From Bryobacterales bacterium (GTDB lineage Bacteria; Acidobacteriota; Terriglobia; Bryobacterales; Bryobacteraceae): DNA of 64,000 bases. Each line of letters opens with the position of its first letter. The stretch's first letter is position 1. The stretch lies in the NCBI GenBank assembly GCA_003170295.1, contig PNAJ01000146.1:78284-142283 (forward strand). Reading direction: 5' to 3'. The notes beneath the pieces are model-generated. The model was not told the DNA's origin, did not search any database, and saw nothing but the letters and a program-made list of their open reading frames with translations. This document shows, in pieces, positions 51,569-60,043 of the stretch. Position numbers and translations under genes: made by a program.

Positions 51569-52360
51569 TCAGGAGGCTGAATGTTTGTCTTGATTCATCC
51601 TGGTTCGATCACTCATCATGTCTAGCGCCATTTGCACGCTGGCATCGCCTTTTCCCAAGAATATCCATTTGTCCTGGGAGCGAAAGGCGCAAATTCTGCG
51701 GACGGCGTCCGGTATCCGCTGGCCGAGGGACAGAGTGAACTCCACTCCGGGAATGTTGAACTGGTAGGAGTGATACATTCCGCCAACTTTGCCTCCAAAT
51801 GGAAAAGTAGCGATCTCAAGCAATGTAGTCGCATTGGAGACAACTATCAGCAAAGCTGCATTTCCGGGGAAGGGTGCAGAACTCAATAGATATTGGCGGA
51901 ACTCTTCTTGGTAGCTTCCAAGGTTTAGGCGATGCTCTGCACATCCCCAGTCGTGAGCGCTGGCCCTCCAAAAAACACTTATAGCAAAGTAGGTGAGGGC
52001 TTCCATATCGATAGCAGAAATTGTCCGACCCGAAAATGCAGAAAAATCGTCGGCGTGTTGGATCGGTGTTGCGTTGTGCAGTATTGTCTGGAGTGGGAAC
52101 GTTCCGCTGGCAGACCGAACTCCGTTTCCCATCACCCATCGCTCCCCGTGCTTGCTAAACCTATCCTCGCATCCAGCACACAATAGATAATCTCTGATTT
52201 GTCTATTTCCGATTCGTGGATTTGTGCGATCTAAAATGATTTGCGAAGTATCTCCCGGAAGCTTCATGTTTTTGTACATGGCGCTCGGGAGAAAGTGACT
52301 CTCACGTAGTTCTCGAACCTCCTTACACAGGGCACAATCGCTGATGATTCTTTGACACAT
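51569..52360 (-). CDS. Cys-rich protein with HNH-like zinc motif, function unknown
   Basis: A 263-residue protein that I do not recognise by name. The N-terminus has a CxxC pair in SDCALCKEVRELRESHFLPS and a second in RDYLLCAGCEDRFSKHGERW, with a conserved SH-(I/F)-(I/L)-P. This pattern (C..C, ELRESH.iP, C..C) recurs in widespread proteins often near defence genes and resembles a degenerate HNH/zinc ribbon. The rest is alpha/beta without recognisable motif. The base composition is clearly poorer in GC than both neighbours. ATG 52360 is chosen because the family begins just before the first Cys pair; a start at 52483 inside the tauE stop region is possible. Confidence 0.6.
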   Translation of the reverse strand: MCQRIISDCALCKEVRELRESHFLPSAMYKNMKLPGDTSQIILDRTNPRIGNRQIRDYLLCAGCEDRFSKHGERWVMGNGVRSASGTFPLQTILHNATPIQHADDFSAFSGRTISAIDMEALTYFAISVFWRASAHDWGCAEHRLNLGSYQEEFRQYLLSSAPFPGNAALLIVVSNATTLLEIATFPFGGKVGGMYHSYQFNIPGVEFTLSLGQRIPDAVRRICAFRSQDKWIFLGKGDASVQMALDMMSDRTRMNQDKHSAS

Positions 52361-52464
52361 ACCTCGTATATAGTTTCTGGTGCAAAGCGGATAATGATCG
52401 TCTGGTCTGTCAAGTATACCAGTGCCCAAATTAAGGTTAATTAAGGCTTCGGCGAGGGCGTTTT

Positions 52465-53214
52465 TTAGTGTTTTAAGACCCATTTTAGGAACAGCGAGAG
52501 CGCCATTACGAATCCGATCGCGATTACGACCCGCCGGACGGCTGTTCGGCCCATCCGGCGAGCCAATCCGGCGCCGCCGTACCCTCCCGCGATCGCGCCG
52601 ACCGCCATGATCAGCACATAAGGCCCCTCGACCATCCGCGCGAAGATAAAATACATCGCCGCCACGCCGTTGATGCAGAGAGCGAAGAAATTCTTGAGTC
52701 CGTTCATCTGATGAATGTCGGTCAGGCCCAGAATGCTGAGCGCGGCCAGCATCAGAATGCCGATGCCCGCGCCGAAATAGCCGCCGTAGAGCGCTACGAA
52801 GAATTGAAATAGAATCGCGCCGGTGAGCCACTGGTGCGAGGGCTTGAACAGGCGCTCGGCCGGCAGCATGAACAGCACGGTCGCGAACAGAATCAAAAAC
52901 GGCACAAGGGCGTCGAATATAGAAGGAGGCGTGAAACGGAGCAGCACCGCTCCGGCGATGCCTCCGATCAAACTCGGGACGGTGAGCGCGAGCATGCGGG
53001 GGTCGGCCGAACGCAGTTCTTTCCGGTATCCCCACATGCTGCCGAGCGATCCGGGCCAGATGGCGGCGGTGCTGGTGGCGTTGGCCGAGATCGAATCGAG
53101 CCCGAGCCAGATCAGTGTCGGAAACGTCCGCAACGTGCCGCCACCGGCGACGGAATTGATCGCTCCGGCGGCGAACGCGGAGAGAAATGCGGAGGAGCCG
53201 TGTAAAAGATCCAT
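52465..53214 (-). CDS. TauE/SafE-family anion exporter
   Basis: A 249-residue inner-membrane protein of the TauE/SafE family, exporters of sulfite or organosulfonates. Features: FLSAFAAGAINSVAGGGTLR at the N-terminus with the conserved GGG, FPTLIWLGLDSISANATSTA, GALLLR-like AVLLRFTPPSIF and FVALYGGYFGAGIGILMLAA in the second half, then NGVAAMYFIFARMVEGPY. About eight membrane helices. It is divergent from coaD. Confidence 0.88.
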   Translation of the reverse strand: MDLLHGSSAFLSAFAAGAINSVAGGGTLRTFPTLIWLGLDSISANATSTAAIWPGSLGSMWGYRKELRSADPRMLALTVPSLIGGIAGAVLLRFTPPSIFDALVPFLILFATVLFMLPAERLFKPSHQWLTGAILFQFFVALYGGYFGAGIGILMLAALSILGLTDIHQMNGLKNFFALCINGVAAMYFIFARMVEGPYVLIMAVGAIAGGYGGAGLARRMGRTAVRRVVIAIGFVMALSLFLKWVLKH

Positions 53215-53261
53215 TTGGGCTGGTAAGATTAGAGATTAACAGGAGCTATCGGGAGAAATTT

Positions 53262-53783
53262 TTGGCCGCGCCGCCATCGCACCTAATTGCAATCTATCCA
53301 GGATCGTTCGACCCGATTACGAACGGGCATCTGGATCTGATTGCGCGTGGCAGCCGCGTGGTGGAGCGGTTGATTGTGGCCGTGCTCCGGAACGATTCGA
53401 AGCAGGCGCTCTTCTCCGTGGAAGAGCGCATGGAAATCGTACGAGAAGTCGTGAGGCCGTATAGCAACGTGGAAGTCGGATCTTTCGACGGGCTGCTGGT
53501 GGATTACGCGGCGGAGCGCGGCGCGAATCTGATTCTGCGCGGCATCCGTGCGATTTCCGATTACGAATACGAGCTGCAAATGGCGCTGATGAACCGGCGG
53601 TTGCGGCCGGAACTGGAGACGGCGTTCCTGATGGCGGGCGAGGCGTACTCGTTCTTGAGTTCGCACCTGGTGAAGGAAGTGGTTTCGCTCGGCGGCGATG
53701 TTTCGGGCCTGGTGCCGCCGATGGTGGAGGCGCGGTTAAAGAAAAGATTTGGACATCATGCAAACACTACAAGGACTAGCTGA
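53262..53783 (+). CDS. coaD: Phosphopantetheine adenylyltransferase
   Basis: CoaD makes dephospho-CoA from phosphopantetheine and ATP. The 173-residue product starts at a TTG (53262) with GGGAGA five bases upstream; the protein reads LAAPPSHLIAIYPGSFDPIT with TNGH as the nucleotide-binding (T/H)xGH motif. Other features: VERLIVAVLRNDSKQALFSV, GLLVDYAAERGANLILRGIR, FLMAGEAYSFLSSHLVKEV. Its end overlaps the possible start of the next gene slightly. Confidence 0.93.
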   Translation: MAAPPSHLIAIYPGSFDPITNGHLDLIARGSRVVERLIVAVLRNDSKQALFSVEERMEIVREVVRPYSNVEVGSFDGLLVDYAAERGANLILRGIRAISDYEYELQMALMNRRLRPELETAFLMAGEAYSFLSSHLVKEVVSLGGDVSGLVPPMVEARLKKRFGHHANTTRTS

Positions 53784-54942
53784 AAGAATTTCGACGATAA
53801 GCGTTTCCTCGACAATGAAGGTGGCGGCCGACGCTGAAAAGCTTCGCCGCGAGGGCGCGGACGTGGTGGATTTTGGCGCGGGCGAGCCGGATTTTCCGAC
53901 TCCCGACAACATCAAGCGCGCCGGAATCGAAGCCATCAATCATAACTTCACCAAGTACACCAACGCCGCCGGCACCATGGAGCTAAAGCAGGCGATTTGC
54001 GAGCGCCACAAGCTCGATTACGGGACCTCGTACGCGCCGAACGAGTGCGTGGTCACAGTCGGCGGCAAGCACGCGATTTTCAATCTGATCCAGGCACTGG
54101 TCGAGCCGGGTGACGAAGTCGTGATCCCTGTACCCTACTGGGTGACCTATAAAGACGTCGTGAATTACGCCGGTGCGAAATGCGTGTTTGTCGATACCGA
54201 CGAGAACGAAGGCTTCGATCTCCGCGCGTCCATGATCGAGCGCGCGCTGACGCCGCAGACGAAGATGATTCTCATTAACTCTCCTTCGAATCCGAGCGGC
54301 GCGGTGTTCGCATGGGGCGAGCTCGAAAAAATCGTGGCGATGGCGAAGGACCGCGGCATTTGGATTCTCACCGACGAGTGCTATCACCGTTTCCTCTACG
54401 ACAGCAAAGCGGTGTCGCTGGCGTCGATTCCGGGCGTGAAGGAAACCATCGTCGTGGCGGGGTCGTTGTCGAAAACCTACGCGATGACGGGATGGCGCAT
54501 CGGGTTTGTACTGGCTCCGGCGGCGGTGGCGAACGGGATCACGAAGCTGCAATCGCACTCTACTTCGAATCCGACGTCGATCTCGCAAAAAGCGGCGCTG
54601 GAAGCGCTGAAGGGGCCGCAGGAATCCGTCGCGATCATGCTGGCGGAGTACAAGAAGCGGCGCGATTACGTGATCGCCCGGCTGCGCGCGATGCCGGGCG
54701 TGAAGACGCAAGTTCCACAAGGTGCGTTTTATGCCTATCCGAATGTCAGTGCGGCGTACACCGGCGGAATCGCGAACTCGCTGCAGTTCGCGGAAAAACT
54801 GCTGGCGGAAGAGTTCGTCGCGGTGGTGCCGGGCGAGGCGTTCGGGACCAACGAGCATATTCGCATTTCTTACGCGACGTCGATGAAGGAGCTAGAAAAA
54901 GGGCTCGACCGGCTGGCGAAGTTTATCGCGGCTAGGGTGTGA
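53758..54942 (+). CDS. Aspartate aminotransferase-like PLP enzyme (class I)
   Basis: A 394-residue aminotransferase of the bacterial AspAT Ib type, which transfers amino groups between aspartate and 2-oxoglutarate. Motifs: DVVDFGAGEPDFPTPDNIKR, KYTNAAGTMELKQAIC, LINSPSNPSGAVFAW, the PLP-ring partner DECYHRFLYD, the PLP lysine in VAGSLSKTYAMTGWRIGFVL, and R near the end in HIRISYATSMKELEKGLDRL. ATG at 53758 chosen; a TTG at 53749 is an alternative. It overlaps coaD by 26 bases. Confidence 0.93.
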   Translation: MQTLQGLAERISTISVSSTMKVAADAEKLRREGADVVDFGAGEPDFPTPDNIKRAGIEAINHNFTKYTNAAGTMELKQAICERHKLDYGTSYAPNECVVTVGGKHAIFNLIQALVEPGDEVVIPVPYWVTYKDVVNYAGAKCVFVDTDENEGFDLRASMIERALTPQTKMILINSPSNPSGAVFAWGELEKIVAMAKDRGIWILTDECYHRFLYDSKAVSLASIPGVKETIVVAGSLSKTYAMTGWRIGFVLAPAAVANGITKLQSHSTSNPTSISQKAALEALKGPQESVAIMLAEYKKRRDYVIARLRAMPGVKTQVPQGAFYAYPNVSAAYTGGIANSLQFAEKLLAEEFVAVVPGEAFGTNEHIRISYATSMKELEKGLDRLAKFIAARV

Positions 54943-54950
54943 ACGTTGTC

Positions 54951-55165
54951 CCCTCCCTGACGGTCAGGGTTCGGTGGGGAGCTTGGGTGGTTACCGGAGC
55001 GGCGACAAGCGTGTCGACCGGGCACGCGGTTGGGCAGCGATGGGCTGAAAACGTCAGAAGAGCCGCCTGAAAGGCGGCTGCCGCCAAAATTGGCGGCCCC
55101 ACAAGAGTCGCGTGGTGGAGTGTTTTCGAGGGTGCTTGTCACCGAACCCTGACCGTCAGGGAGGG
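54951..55165. repeat. Compound REPIN with perfect 26-base arms
   Basis: A perfect 26-base inverted repeat (54951-54976 and 55140-55165, core CCCTGACGGTCAGGGTTCGG) encloses two further hairpins, 55061-55079 (AGCCGCCT-GAA-AGGCGGCT) and 55080-55097 (GCCGCCA-AAAT-TGGCGGC). It lies between the aminotransferase and manA. A similar arm is seen at 63137-63158. Confidence 0.8.
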
Positions 55166-55173
55166 ATTGTTGA

Positions 55174-55908
55174 ATGATCCGTTTAACGCCTATTTTTAAG
55201 GAAAAAGTGTGGGGTTCGACGCATCTCGAGCCCCTTTTTCCGAATTCTCGAAACAAAATAGGCGAGGTCTGGTTTGAAGGGGTCGACAATCTTCCTCTCT
55301 TAATAAAATTCCTTTTCACCACTGAAAAGCTTTCGGTGCAGGTCCATCCCGAGGGAAAAACCGAGATGTGGCACGTGCTCCGCGCCGAGCCGGGGGCGCA
55401 AGTTGCCGCAGGCTTCAAGAAACCAATCAGCGCGCAGCGGCTCCGTGAGGCGTCGCTCTCGGGCGAGATCGAAAGTCTGCTCCAGTGGTTCGACGCCGCG
55501 CCAGGCGACACGTTTTTCATCCCCGCAGGAACAGTGCACGCCATCGGCGCCGGATTGACCCTTTGCGAGATTCAGCAGTATTCCGACGTGACATATCGTC
55601 TCTATGATTACGGAAGGCCGCGCGAGCTGCATCTCGATCAGGCGCTGGTTGTGAGCCGTTTGGGTGCTCACGCTGCGCGCTGCCAGCCTCGCGGCAACTT
55701 GCTGGTTTCCTGCCCCTATTTCACCACTTCGAAGTTGTGTATCCACAATACGAGCAAGCGCCTACCGGCTTCCCAGTCCTTCCAGTTACTCGTCTTGATT
55801 GAGGGTTCCGGGGCTCTTGACGGACAGTCAACAAGAGCGGGCGATGTATGGTATCTGGAAGCAGGAGAATTCTCGGGCAACGCAGATTTACTTCAAGTAT
55901 CACCGTAA
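55174..55908 (+). CDS. manA: Mannose-6-phosphate isomerase class I-like
   Basis: A 244-residue cupin-type isomerase interconverting mannose-6-phosphate and fructose-6-phosphate. Zinc-binding and active-site features: LSVQVHPEGKTEMWHVLRAE with the QVHP motif, FFIPAGTVHAIGAGLTLCEI and DVTYRLYDYGRPRELHLDQA. The N-terminus RLTPIFKEKVWGSTHLEPLF is typical. It is shorter than the usual ~320 or 390 residues, as in Bacillus-type short enzymes, and the last ~70 residues form the second cupin. It starts eight bases after a REPIN arm. Confidence 0.88.
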   Translation: MIRLTPIFKEKVWGSTHLEPLFPNSRNKIGEVWFEGVDNLPLLIKFLFTTEKLSVQVHPEGKTEMWHVLRAEPGAQVAAGFKKPISAQRLREASLSGEIESLLQWFDAAPGDTFFIPAGTVHAIGAGLTLCEIQQYSDVTYRLYDYGRPRELHLDQALVVSRLGAHAARCQPRGNLLVSCPYFTTSKLCIHNTSKRLPASQSFQLLVLIEGSGALDGQSTRAGDVWYLEAGEFSGNADLLQVSP

Positions 55909-55914
55909 TCCGGT

Positions 55915-56802
55915 TTACGCGAAGAGAATCTTCCAGGTGGTGACGACCAGTGCGTGGGTCACCATCGATGCCCGGATACTGCGCGCGCGGCGAAACGCCA
56001 AGCCGTAGCAGATGCCGGCGAGCGCGGCGAGCGCGGCGAATTTCCAGTTCGGAAAGGGCGATTTAAAGACGTGTACGGAGCCGAACACAAGCGATGCGAG
56101 GATCAGTCCTGCCCATTCGCTGCGGGTCCAGGAAATCAGCCACTGTTGCAGCAGTCCTCGGAAAAAGAACTCCTCGCCGAGCGCGAGCACCCACAAGGTT
56201 CCGAAGAACGTTCCGATCGCTAATAGCGACGTTTTCTCCCAGCCTGTCGGGATGCGGGGACTCGCGAATCCGATCGACCAAGCCAGAATCGCGGCCAGCG
56301 GCAGGAAGATCGCGTAATGGACCGCCCCGATTTTCCATTCGCGCACCGTGGGCCAGAAGCCGAATCCTACTCCCTTCACACGCCGGATACTGAGCATCGC
56401 GAACAGGCCCGTGCGAAACCACATCAATTGTCCGAGCACCGGGAGATAGAGTTTCGGGTAGGGGCTCGCGTACCACAGAGGGAATAGTTTCCCGAGCCAC
56501 ACCGCCGCCATGAACACCAGCAGTAAAATATCGGCGGCAGGATTTTTCGGCAGCAGAACATACCAGAACGACACCGCCGCGGCGAGGAGGGAAATCCACC
56601 CGAGAGCTTGCCATTGAAATGTCCCGAGGGCGAGCGTCGCCAGGCAGTAAGGCAAGATCGCTGAGATGGTCAGCAGCGTGGCGAGAATCGCTGGCGGCAT
56701 CCGTTCGAGGCGAGCGCGGAATCGCTCCGAGGAGAGCGAAGCGTAGAAAGTCACTTCGAGAAGAAACGCCGGTAGCACTGCCAGCCAAGGTAGATTTCCC
56801 AG
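55915..56802 (-). CDS. CPBP-family intramembrane protease-like protein
   Basis: A membrane protein of the CAAX protease/bacteriocin-processing (CPBP) family. It has about eight helices and the motifs LALGEEFFFRGLLQQWLIS (glutamate pair of the active site), ILASLVFGSVHVFKSPFPNW (histidine) and ICYGLAFRRARSIRASMVTH (final H). The start is uncertain. An ATG at 56853 precedes an AGGAGG at about 56830, and no start lies in frame right after it; a CTG at 56802 following GGGAGA is my choice. The longer form would overlap the divergent sigma-factor start. Confidence 0.78.
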   Translation of the reverse strand: MGNLPWLAVLPAFLLEVTFYASLSSERFRARLERMPPAILATLLTISAILPYCLATLALGTFQWQALGWISLLAAAVSFWYVLLPKNPAADILLLVFMAAVWLGKLFPLWYASPYPKLYLPVLGQLMWFRTGLFAMLSIRRVKGVGFGFWPTVREWKIGAVHYAIFLPLAAILAWSIGFASPRIPTGWEKTSLLAIGTFFGTLWVLALGEEFFFRGLLQQWLISWTRSEWAGLILASLVFGSVHVFKSPFPNWKFAALAALAGICYGLAFRRARSIRASMVTHALVVTTWKILFA

Positions 56803-56843
56803 ATGTAACTTTCTCCCAGTCCTACGGTATCCTCCTGTAGAAC

Positions 56844-57401
56844 GTGAACGCAACGGACAATGTTTTGATGGCCGCGGTGGGCTCAGGCGAAGTGCAGAAA
56901 CTCGCCGTGCTGTTCGAGCGCCATCACCGAGGGTTGTTCCGCTACTTTGTGTCGATGAACCGGAATCGCGAATTATCAGAGGATCTGGTGCAGGATGTAT
57001 TTTTCCGCATGTTGCGATATCGAGCCAGTTACGATGCCCAGCAGTCCTTCACGGCCTGGATGTACCAGATCGCGCGCAATGCGAGCGTCGATCAGGCGCA
57101 AAAGCGGAGGGGCGAAGTGATTGGGATTGACGAGTTTACCGAACACAAACCCGATCTTTCCCCGGGGCCCGAGGAATCGGCGGTGCGCGGCCAGGATTTG
57201 AGGCTGCTGCGGCTGGCGCTCGACCGTTTGCCGGCCGATAAACGCGAATTATTGGTCCTCAGCCGGTTCCAGGGAATGAAGTATGACGAGCTTTCGACCG
57301 TGCTGGGGTGCGAGGTTGGAACGGTAAAAGTGCGTGTTTATCGCGCAATGCGCGCTCTAGAACAGGCTTATTTGACCATAAGTGGAGAGAAAACAGCATG
57401 A
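56844..57401 (+). CDS. ECF sigma factor (RpoE-like)
   Basis: A 185-residue ECF sigma factor. Region 2 reads LFERHHRGLFRYFVSMNRNR, then SEDLVQDVFFRMLRYRASYD and TAWMYQIARNASVDQAQKRR. Region 4 reads LALDRLPADKRELLVLSRFQ, MKYDELSTVLGCEVGTVKVR, the helix-turn-helix, and VYRAMRALEQ. The GTG at 56844 or the ATG at 56868 may be the start. The stop overlaps the anti-sigma start (ATGA), so four genes appear to form one operon. It should direct its own operon and envelope genes. Confidence 0.9.
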   Translation: MNATDNVLMAAVGSGEVQKLAVLFERHHRGLFRYFVSMNRNRELSEDLVQDVFFRMLRYRASYDAQQSFTAWMYQIARNASVDQAQKRRGEVIGIDEFTEHKPDLSPGPEESAVRGQDLRLLRLALDRLPADKRELLVLSRFQGMKYDELSTVLGCEVGTVKVRVYRAMRALEQAYLTISGEKTA

Positions 57402-58219
57402 ATTGCGACTTAGCGAGGCTTATTTTACCCGAATATTTGAGCCAGTCCCTGGGCGAATCGCAGGAACTTGCGTTCGCGGCTCACCTCGCGACATGCGACG
57501 CGTGCCGCGCGGAGACGGAGCGATTAGGATCGTTATGGCGCGGGCTCGCGCTGCTGCCCGATACGTTGCCGGAGCCGGGTGCGAATGTGCGCGACCGGTT
57601 TTACGAATCGCTGGCCGCCTACCGGCATGGCCTGGAATCGGCGCCGAAACATGGGTTCAAAGAAAAGCTGGCGGCCTTGTGGCCGAAGCAGGCGGCATTT
57701 CAGATGGCGATCAGTTTCGCGCTGCTCGTGATGGGTATCGGCGTGGGTTATGAGATGCAGCGGGAGAAGCCGGTGCAACCGGTGGTTGGTTCCGAGCTGG
57801 CGCAGTTGCGCGGAGAGGTTAGCAACATGAGGCAGATGGTGGCTTTGTCGTTAATGCAGCAGCAATCGGCGGGCGAGAGATTGCGCGGAGTGAGTTGGGC
57901 ATACCGGGTGGAATCGACAGACACCGAAGTTTTGTCGGCGCTGCTGACAACGGTGAATAACGATGACAGCGTCAATGTCAGGTTATCGGCGGTGGGAGCG
58001 CTCCATGCGTTCGGTGCGAGCCCGGTAACGCGCGCGGCGATTGTGCAATCGATCCGCAAGCAGACGTCGCCGCTGGTGCAGATCGCTCTCATCGAGCTGC
58101 TGGTGGATTTGAAGGTAACCGACGCGGCGCCGGAATTGAAGAGGCTGGCATCCGATAACACGATCGATCTGAGCGTCAGAGAGAGGGCCAATTGGGCTCT
58201 CGGGAAGTTACTGCAATGA
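57398..58219 (+). CDS. Zinc-type anti-sigma factor with HEAT-like C-terminus
   Basis: A 273-residue single-pass membrane anti-sigma factor. The N-terminal ZAS domain has the H-x3-C-x2-C motif in FAAHLATCDACRAETERL. A membrane helix follows (AFQMAISFALLVMGIGVGYE near 115). The periplasmic part starts with a coiled segment (AQLRGEVSNMRQMVALSLMQ) and ends with HEAT-like repeats (LLTTVNNDDSVNVRLSAVGA and PLVQIALIELLVDLKVTDAA), which may sense envelope state. It overlaps the sigma gene before it and the DUF4097 gene after it by four bases each. Confidence 0.82.
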   Translation: MNCDLARLILPEYLSQSLGESQELAFAAHLATCDACRAETERLGSLWRGLALLPDTLPEPGANVRDRFYESLAAYRHGLESAPKHGFKEKLAALWPKQAAFQMAISFALLVMGIGVGYEMQREKPVQPVVGSELAQLRGEVSNMRQMVALSLMQQQSAGERLRGVSWAYRVESTDTEVLSALLTTVNNDDSVNVRLSAVGALHAFGASPVTRAAIVQSIRKQTSPLVQIALIELLVDLKVTDAAPELKRLASDNTIDLSVRERANWALGKLLQ

Positions 58220-59031
58220 AGTACGTATTTTTTGCTCTGGTTTGCGTCCTACACGCGGCGGAAGAAAAAACCAACGAGCGCAAGACGTTTTCCGGTGTGC
58301 GCGAGCTGGTGATCGACAACGTCAGCGGCTTCATCGAAGTGACCGCGGGGACTGGCGGATCGGTCGAGATCGAGATCGAGAAAACATTGAGCGGAGATTC
58401 GGCGGATCGTCTGGCGCTGGCGAAAAAAGAGATCAGCCTGACGACGACGCAGGAAGGCGGGCTGGTGCGACTGCTGGTCGACGGCCCGTTCCGGTGCCAT
58501 TGCGCCGACAATTCCATCAATTTTCGCGGCCACGAAGTTTACAAGTTCGTTTACGATTTCAAAGTTCGCGTGCCGCGCGACGTGAAGCTGGAGCTGCGGA
58601 CGGTGAACAAGTCGCATATTAGCGTGAATGGCACGGCGGGCGATTACACCATTAGCAATGTGAACGGGCCAATCGAGATGACGGACGTGGAAGGCTCGGG
58701 GACGGTTCATACGGTGAATGGCGGCGTGAAGGTGCTGTATGCCAGGAATCCGACGGGCGCGACCTCGTTCAAATCGGTGAACGGATCGCTGGATATTTCG
58801 TTTCGGTCGGGCCTGAATGCAGACGTCAGGATGAAGACGATGAACGGAGGCCTGTACACGGATTTCGACGTATCGGCACTGCCGATTGCGGCTTCACCAG
58901 GGGAAAATCGCAACGGAAAGTTTGTGTGGAGCAGCCGGAGAATGACCGGCGTGCGCATCGGCGGCGGCGGGCCGGAGCTGCAATTCGAAACGCTGAACGG
59001 CGACGTCATGGTGAGGAATAGGGAGAAATAA
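58216..59031 (+). CDS. Exported DUF4097 protein 1
   Basis: A 271-residue exported protein with signal peptide (MKYVFFALVCVLHAAEEKTN) and a DUF4097 beta-solenoid-like domain. Repeating strands are seen as VRELVIDNVSGFIEVTAGTG, ELRTVNKSHISVNGTAGDYT and NVNGPIEMTDVEGSGTVHTV. A CHC pair (RCHCADNSINF) is seen near 98. It overlaps the anti-sigma stop (ATGA). DUF4097 proteins are common in envelope-stress operons and act as adhesin-like or modulator proteins; the role here is inferred from context. Confidence 0.82.
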   Translation: MKYVFFALVCVLHAAEEKTNERKTFSGVRELVIDNVSGFIEVTAGTGGSVEIEIEKTLSGDSADRLALAKKEISLTTTQEGGLVRLLVDGPFRCHCADNSINFRGHEVYKFVYDFKVRVPRDVKLELRTVNKSHISVNGTAGDYTISNVNGPIEMTDVEGSGTVHTVNGGVKVLYARNPTGATSFKSVNGSLDISFRSGLNADVRMKTMNGGLYTDFDVSALPIAASPGENRNGKFVWSSRRMTGVRIGGGGPELQFETLNGDVMVRNREK

Positions 59032-59034
59032 GAG

Positions 59035-59838
59035 ATGCTGAGGAATTTGATTATATTTGCGGCAGCGAGCATGATGCTGGCCGCGCAGAATTCGGGCGAC
59101 AAGGTGACGGTGCCGTTTCGCGATCCGTCGGGTCCGAAGACACTGAAGGTCAGCTTGCTGAACGGCACCGTGTCGATCCGCGGTTATGACGGCAAGGACG
59201 CGACGATCGAAACGGCCGCGCACATTTCGGGTCGCGAGAGGCGTCCCTCGCACGTGCCGGAAGGCATGCATCGGATCGACAACGATGGTATGGGCCTCGA
59301 CGTAGTGGAAGAGAACAACACGATCACCATCGTGGGGCATAACAGCTCGGCGCACCTGAACATCCAGGTTCCGATGCAAACTTCGCTGGTGCTGCGATCG
59401 GTGAACGGCGGAGCGATTGTGGTCGAGAACATTTCGGGCTCGATCGACGCGAACCATACCAATGGAGGCATCACGATCACGAACGTTTCGGGATCGGTGC
59501 TCGCGAACACGACGAACGGCAAAGTGACAGTATCGCTCAACAAAGTTTCGGGGGATAAGGCGATGAGCTTCACGTCATTCAACGGGACGGTGGACGTCAC
59601 ATTGCCGGCGGACGTGAAGGCGAACGTGATGATGAAGACGAATAACGGCGAGATCTGGAGCGATTTCGATATCAAGCTGAGCGCGTCGGGGAAGGCTCCG
59701 GTGGTGGAAGATACTCGGAGCAAGAATGGGAAATACAAGGTGCATCTGGACCGGGCGATGTATGGGTCGATTAACGGAGGGGGGCCGGAGATGCAGTTTG
59801 TTACTTATAACGGGAGTATTTTGATTCACAAGAAGTAG
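59035..59838 (+). CDS. Exported DUF4097 protein 2
   Basis: A 267-residue paralogue of the previous gene (signal MLRNLIIFAAASMMLAAQNS). Repeat-like strands: LKVSLLNGTVSIRGYDGKDA, LVLRSVNGGAIVVENISGSI and ITITNVSGSVLANTTNGKVT, followed by DVTLPADVKANVMMKTNNGE. It starts three bases after the first copy and shares its end motif (GNGGGPEMQF-type, here GGGPEMQFVTYNG). The two probably arose by tandem duplication, and both follow the sigma/anti-sigma pair. Confidence 0.82.
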   Translation: MLRNLIIFAAASMMLAAQNSGDKVTVPFRDPSGPKTLKVSLLNGTVSIRGYDGKDATIETAAHISGRERRPSHVPEGMHRIDNDGMGLDVVEENNTITIVGHNSSAHLNIQVPMQTSLVLRSVNGGAIVVENISGSIDANHTNGGITITNVSGSVLANTTNGKVTVSLNKVSGDKAMSFTSFNGTVDVTLPADVKANVMMKTNNGEIWSDFDIKLSASGKAPVVEDTRSKNGKYKVHLDRAMYGSINGGGPEMQFVTYNGSILIHKK

Positions 59839-59915
59839 GGTTTTACTCTCCGATCAACACACGGAAAGACGCGGGCTGTCCTCACGTTTCCCCGTTGTTA
59901 CGTTTTTGAACGTTC

Positions 59916-60026
59916 TCAATGGGTAAGTCGGGTTCCTTGGGCGAAACGGGTCTGACGTGCCGGCTGCGAGGCACGTAGCAGGTCGACGGCGTCAGCGATC
60001 CTCATCGCCTCGGATTCGCCCTTCAT
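59916..60026 (-). CDS. Possible 36-residue ORF
   Basis: ATG 60026 to TGA 59916, just after the accessory gene at 60044. The product MKGESEAMRIADAVDLLRAS is helical and ends QTRFAQGTRLTH. No family recognised and no good RBS; it could be chance. The rest of 59839-60043 shows no other gene. Confidence 0.2.
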   Translation of the reverse strand: MKGESEAMRIADAVDLLRASQPARQTRFAQGTRLTH

Positions 60027-60043
60027 AGAGAACAACGCAAATT

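Noticed and set aside
52490..53035. N-terminal extension of the Cys-rich gene into tauE
   Set aside because: The extension is arginine-rich shadow sequence of the tauE gene; the family start lies near 52360.
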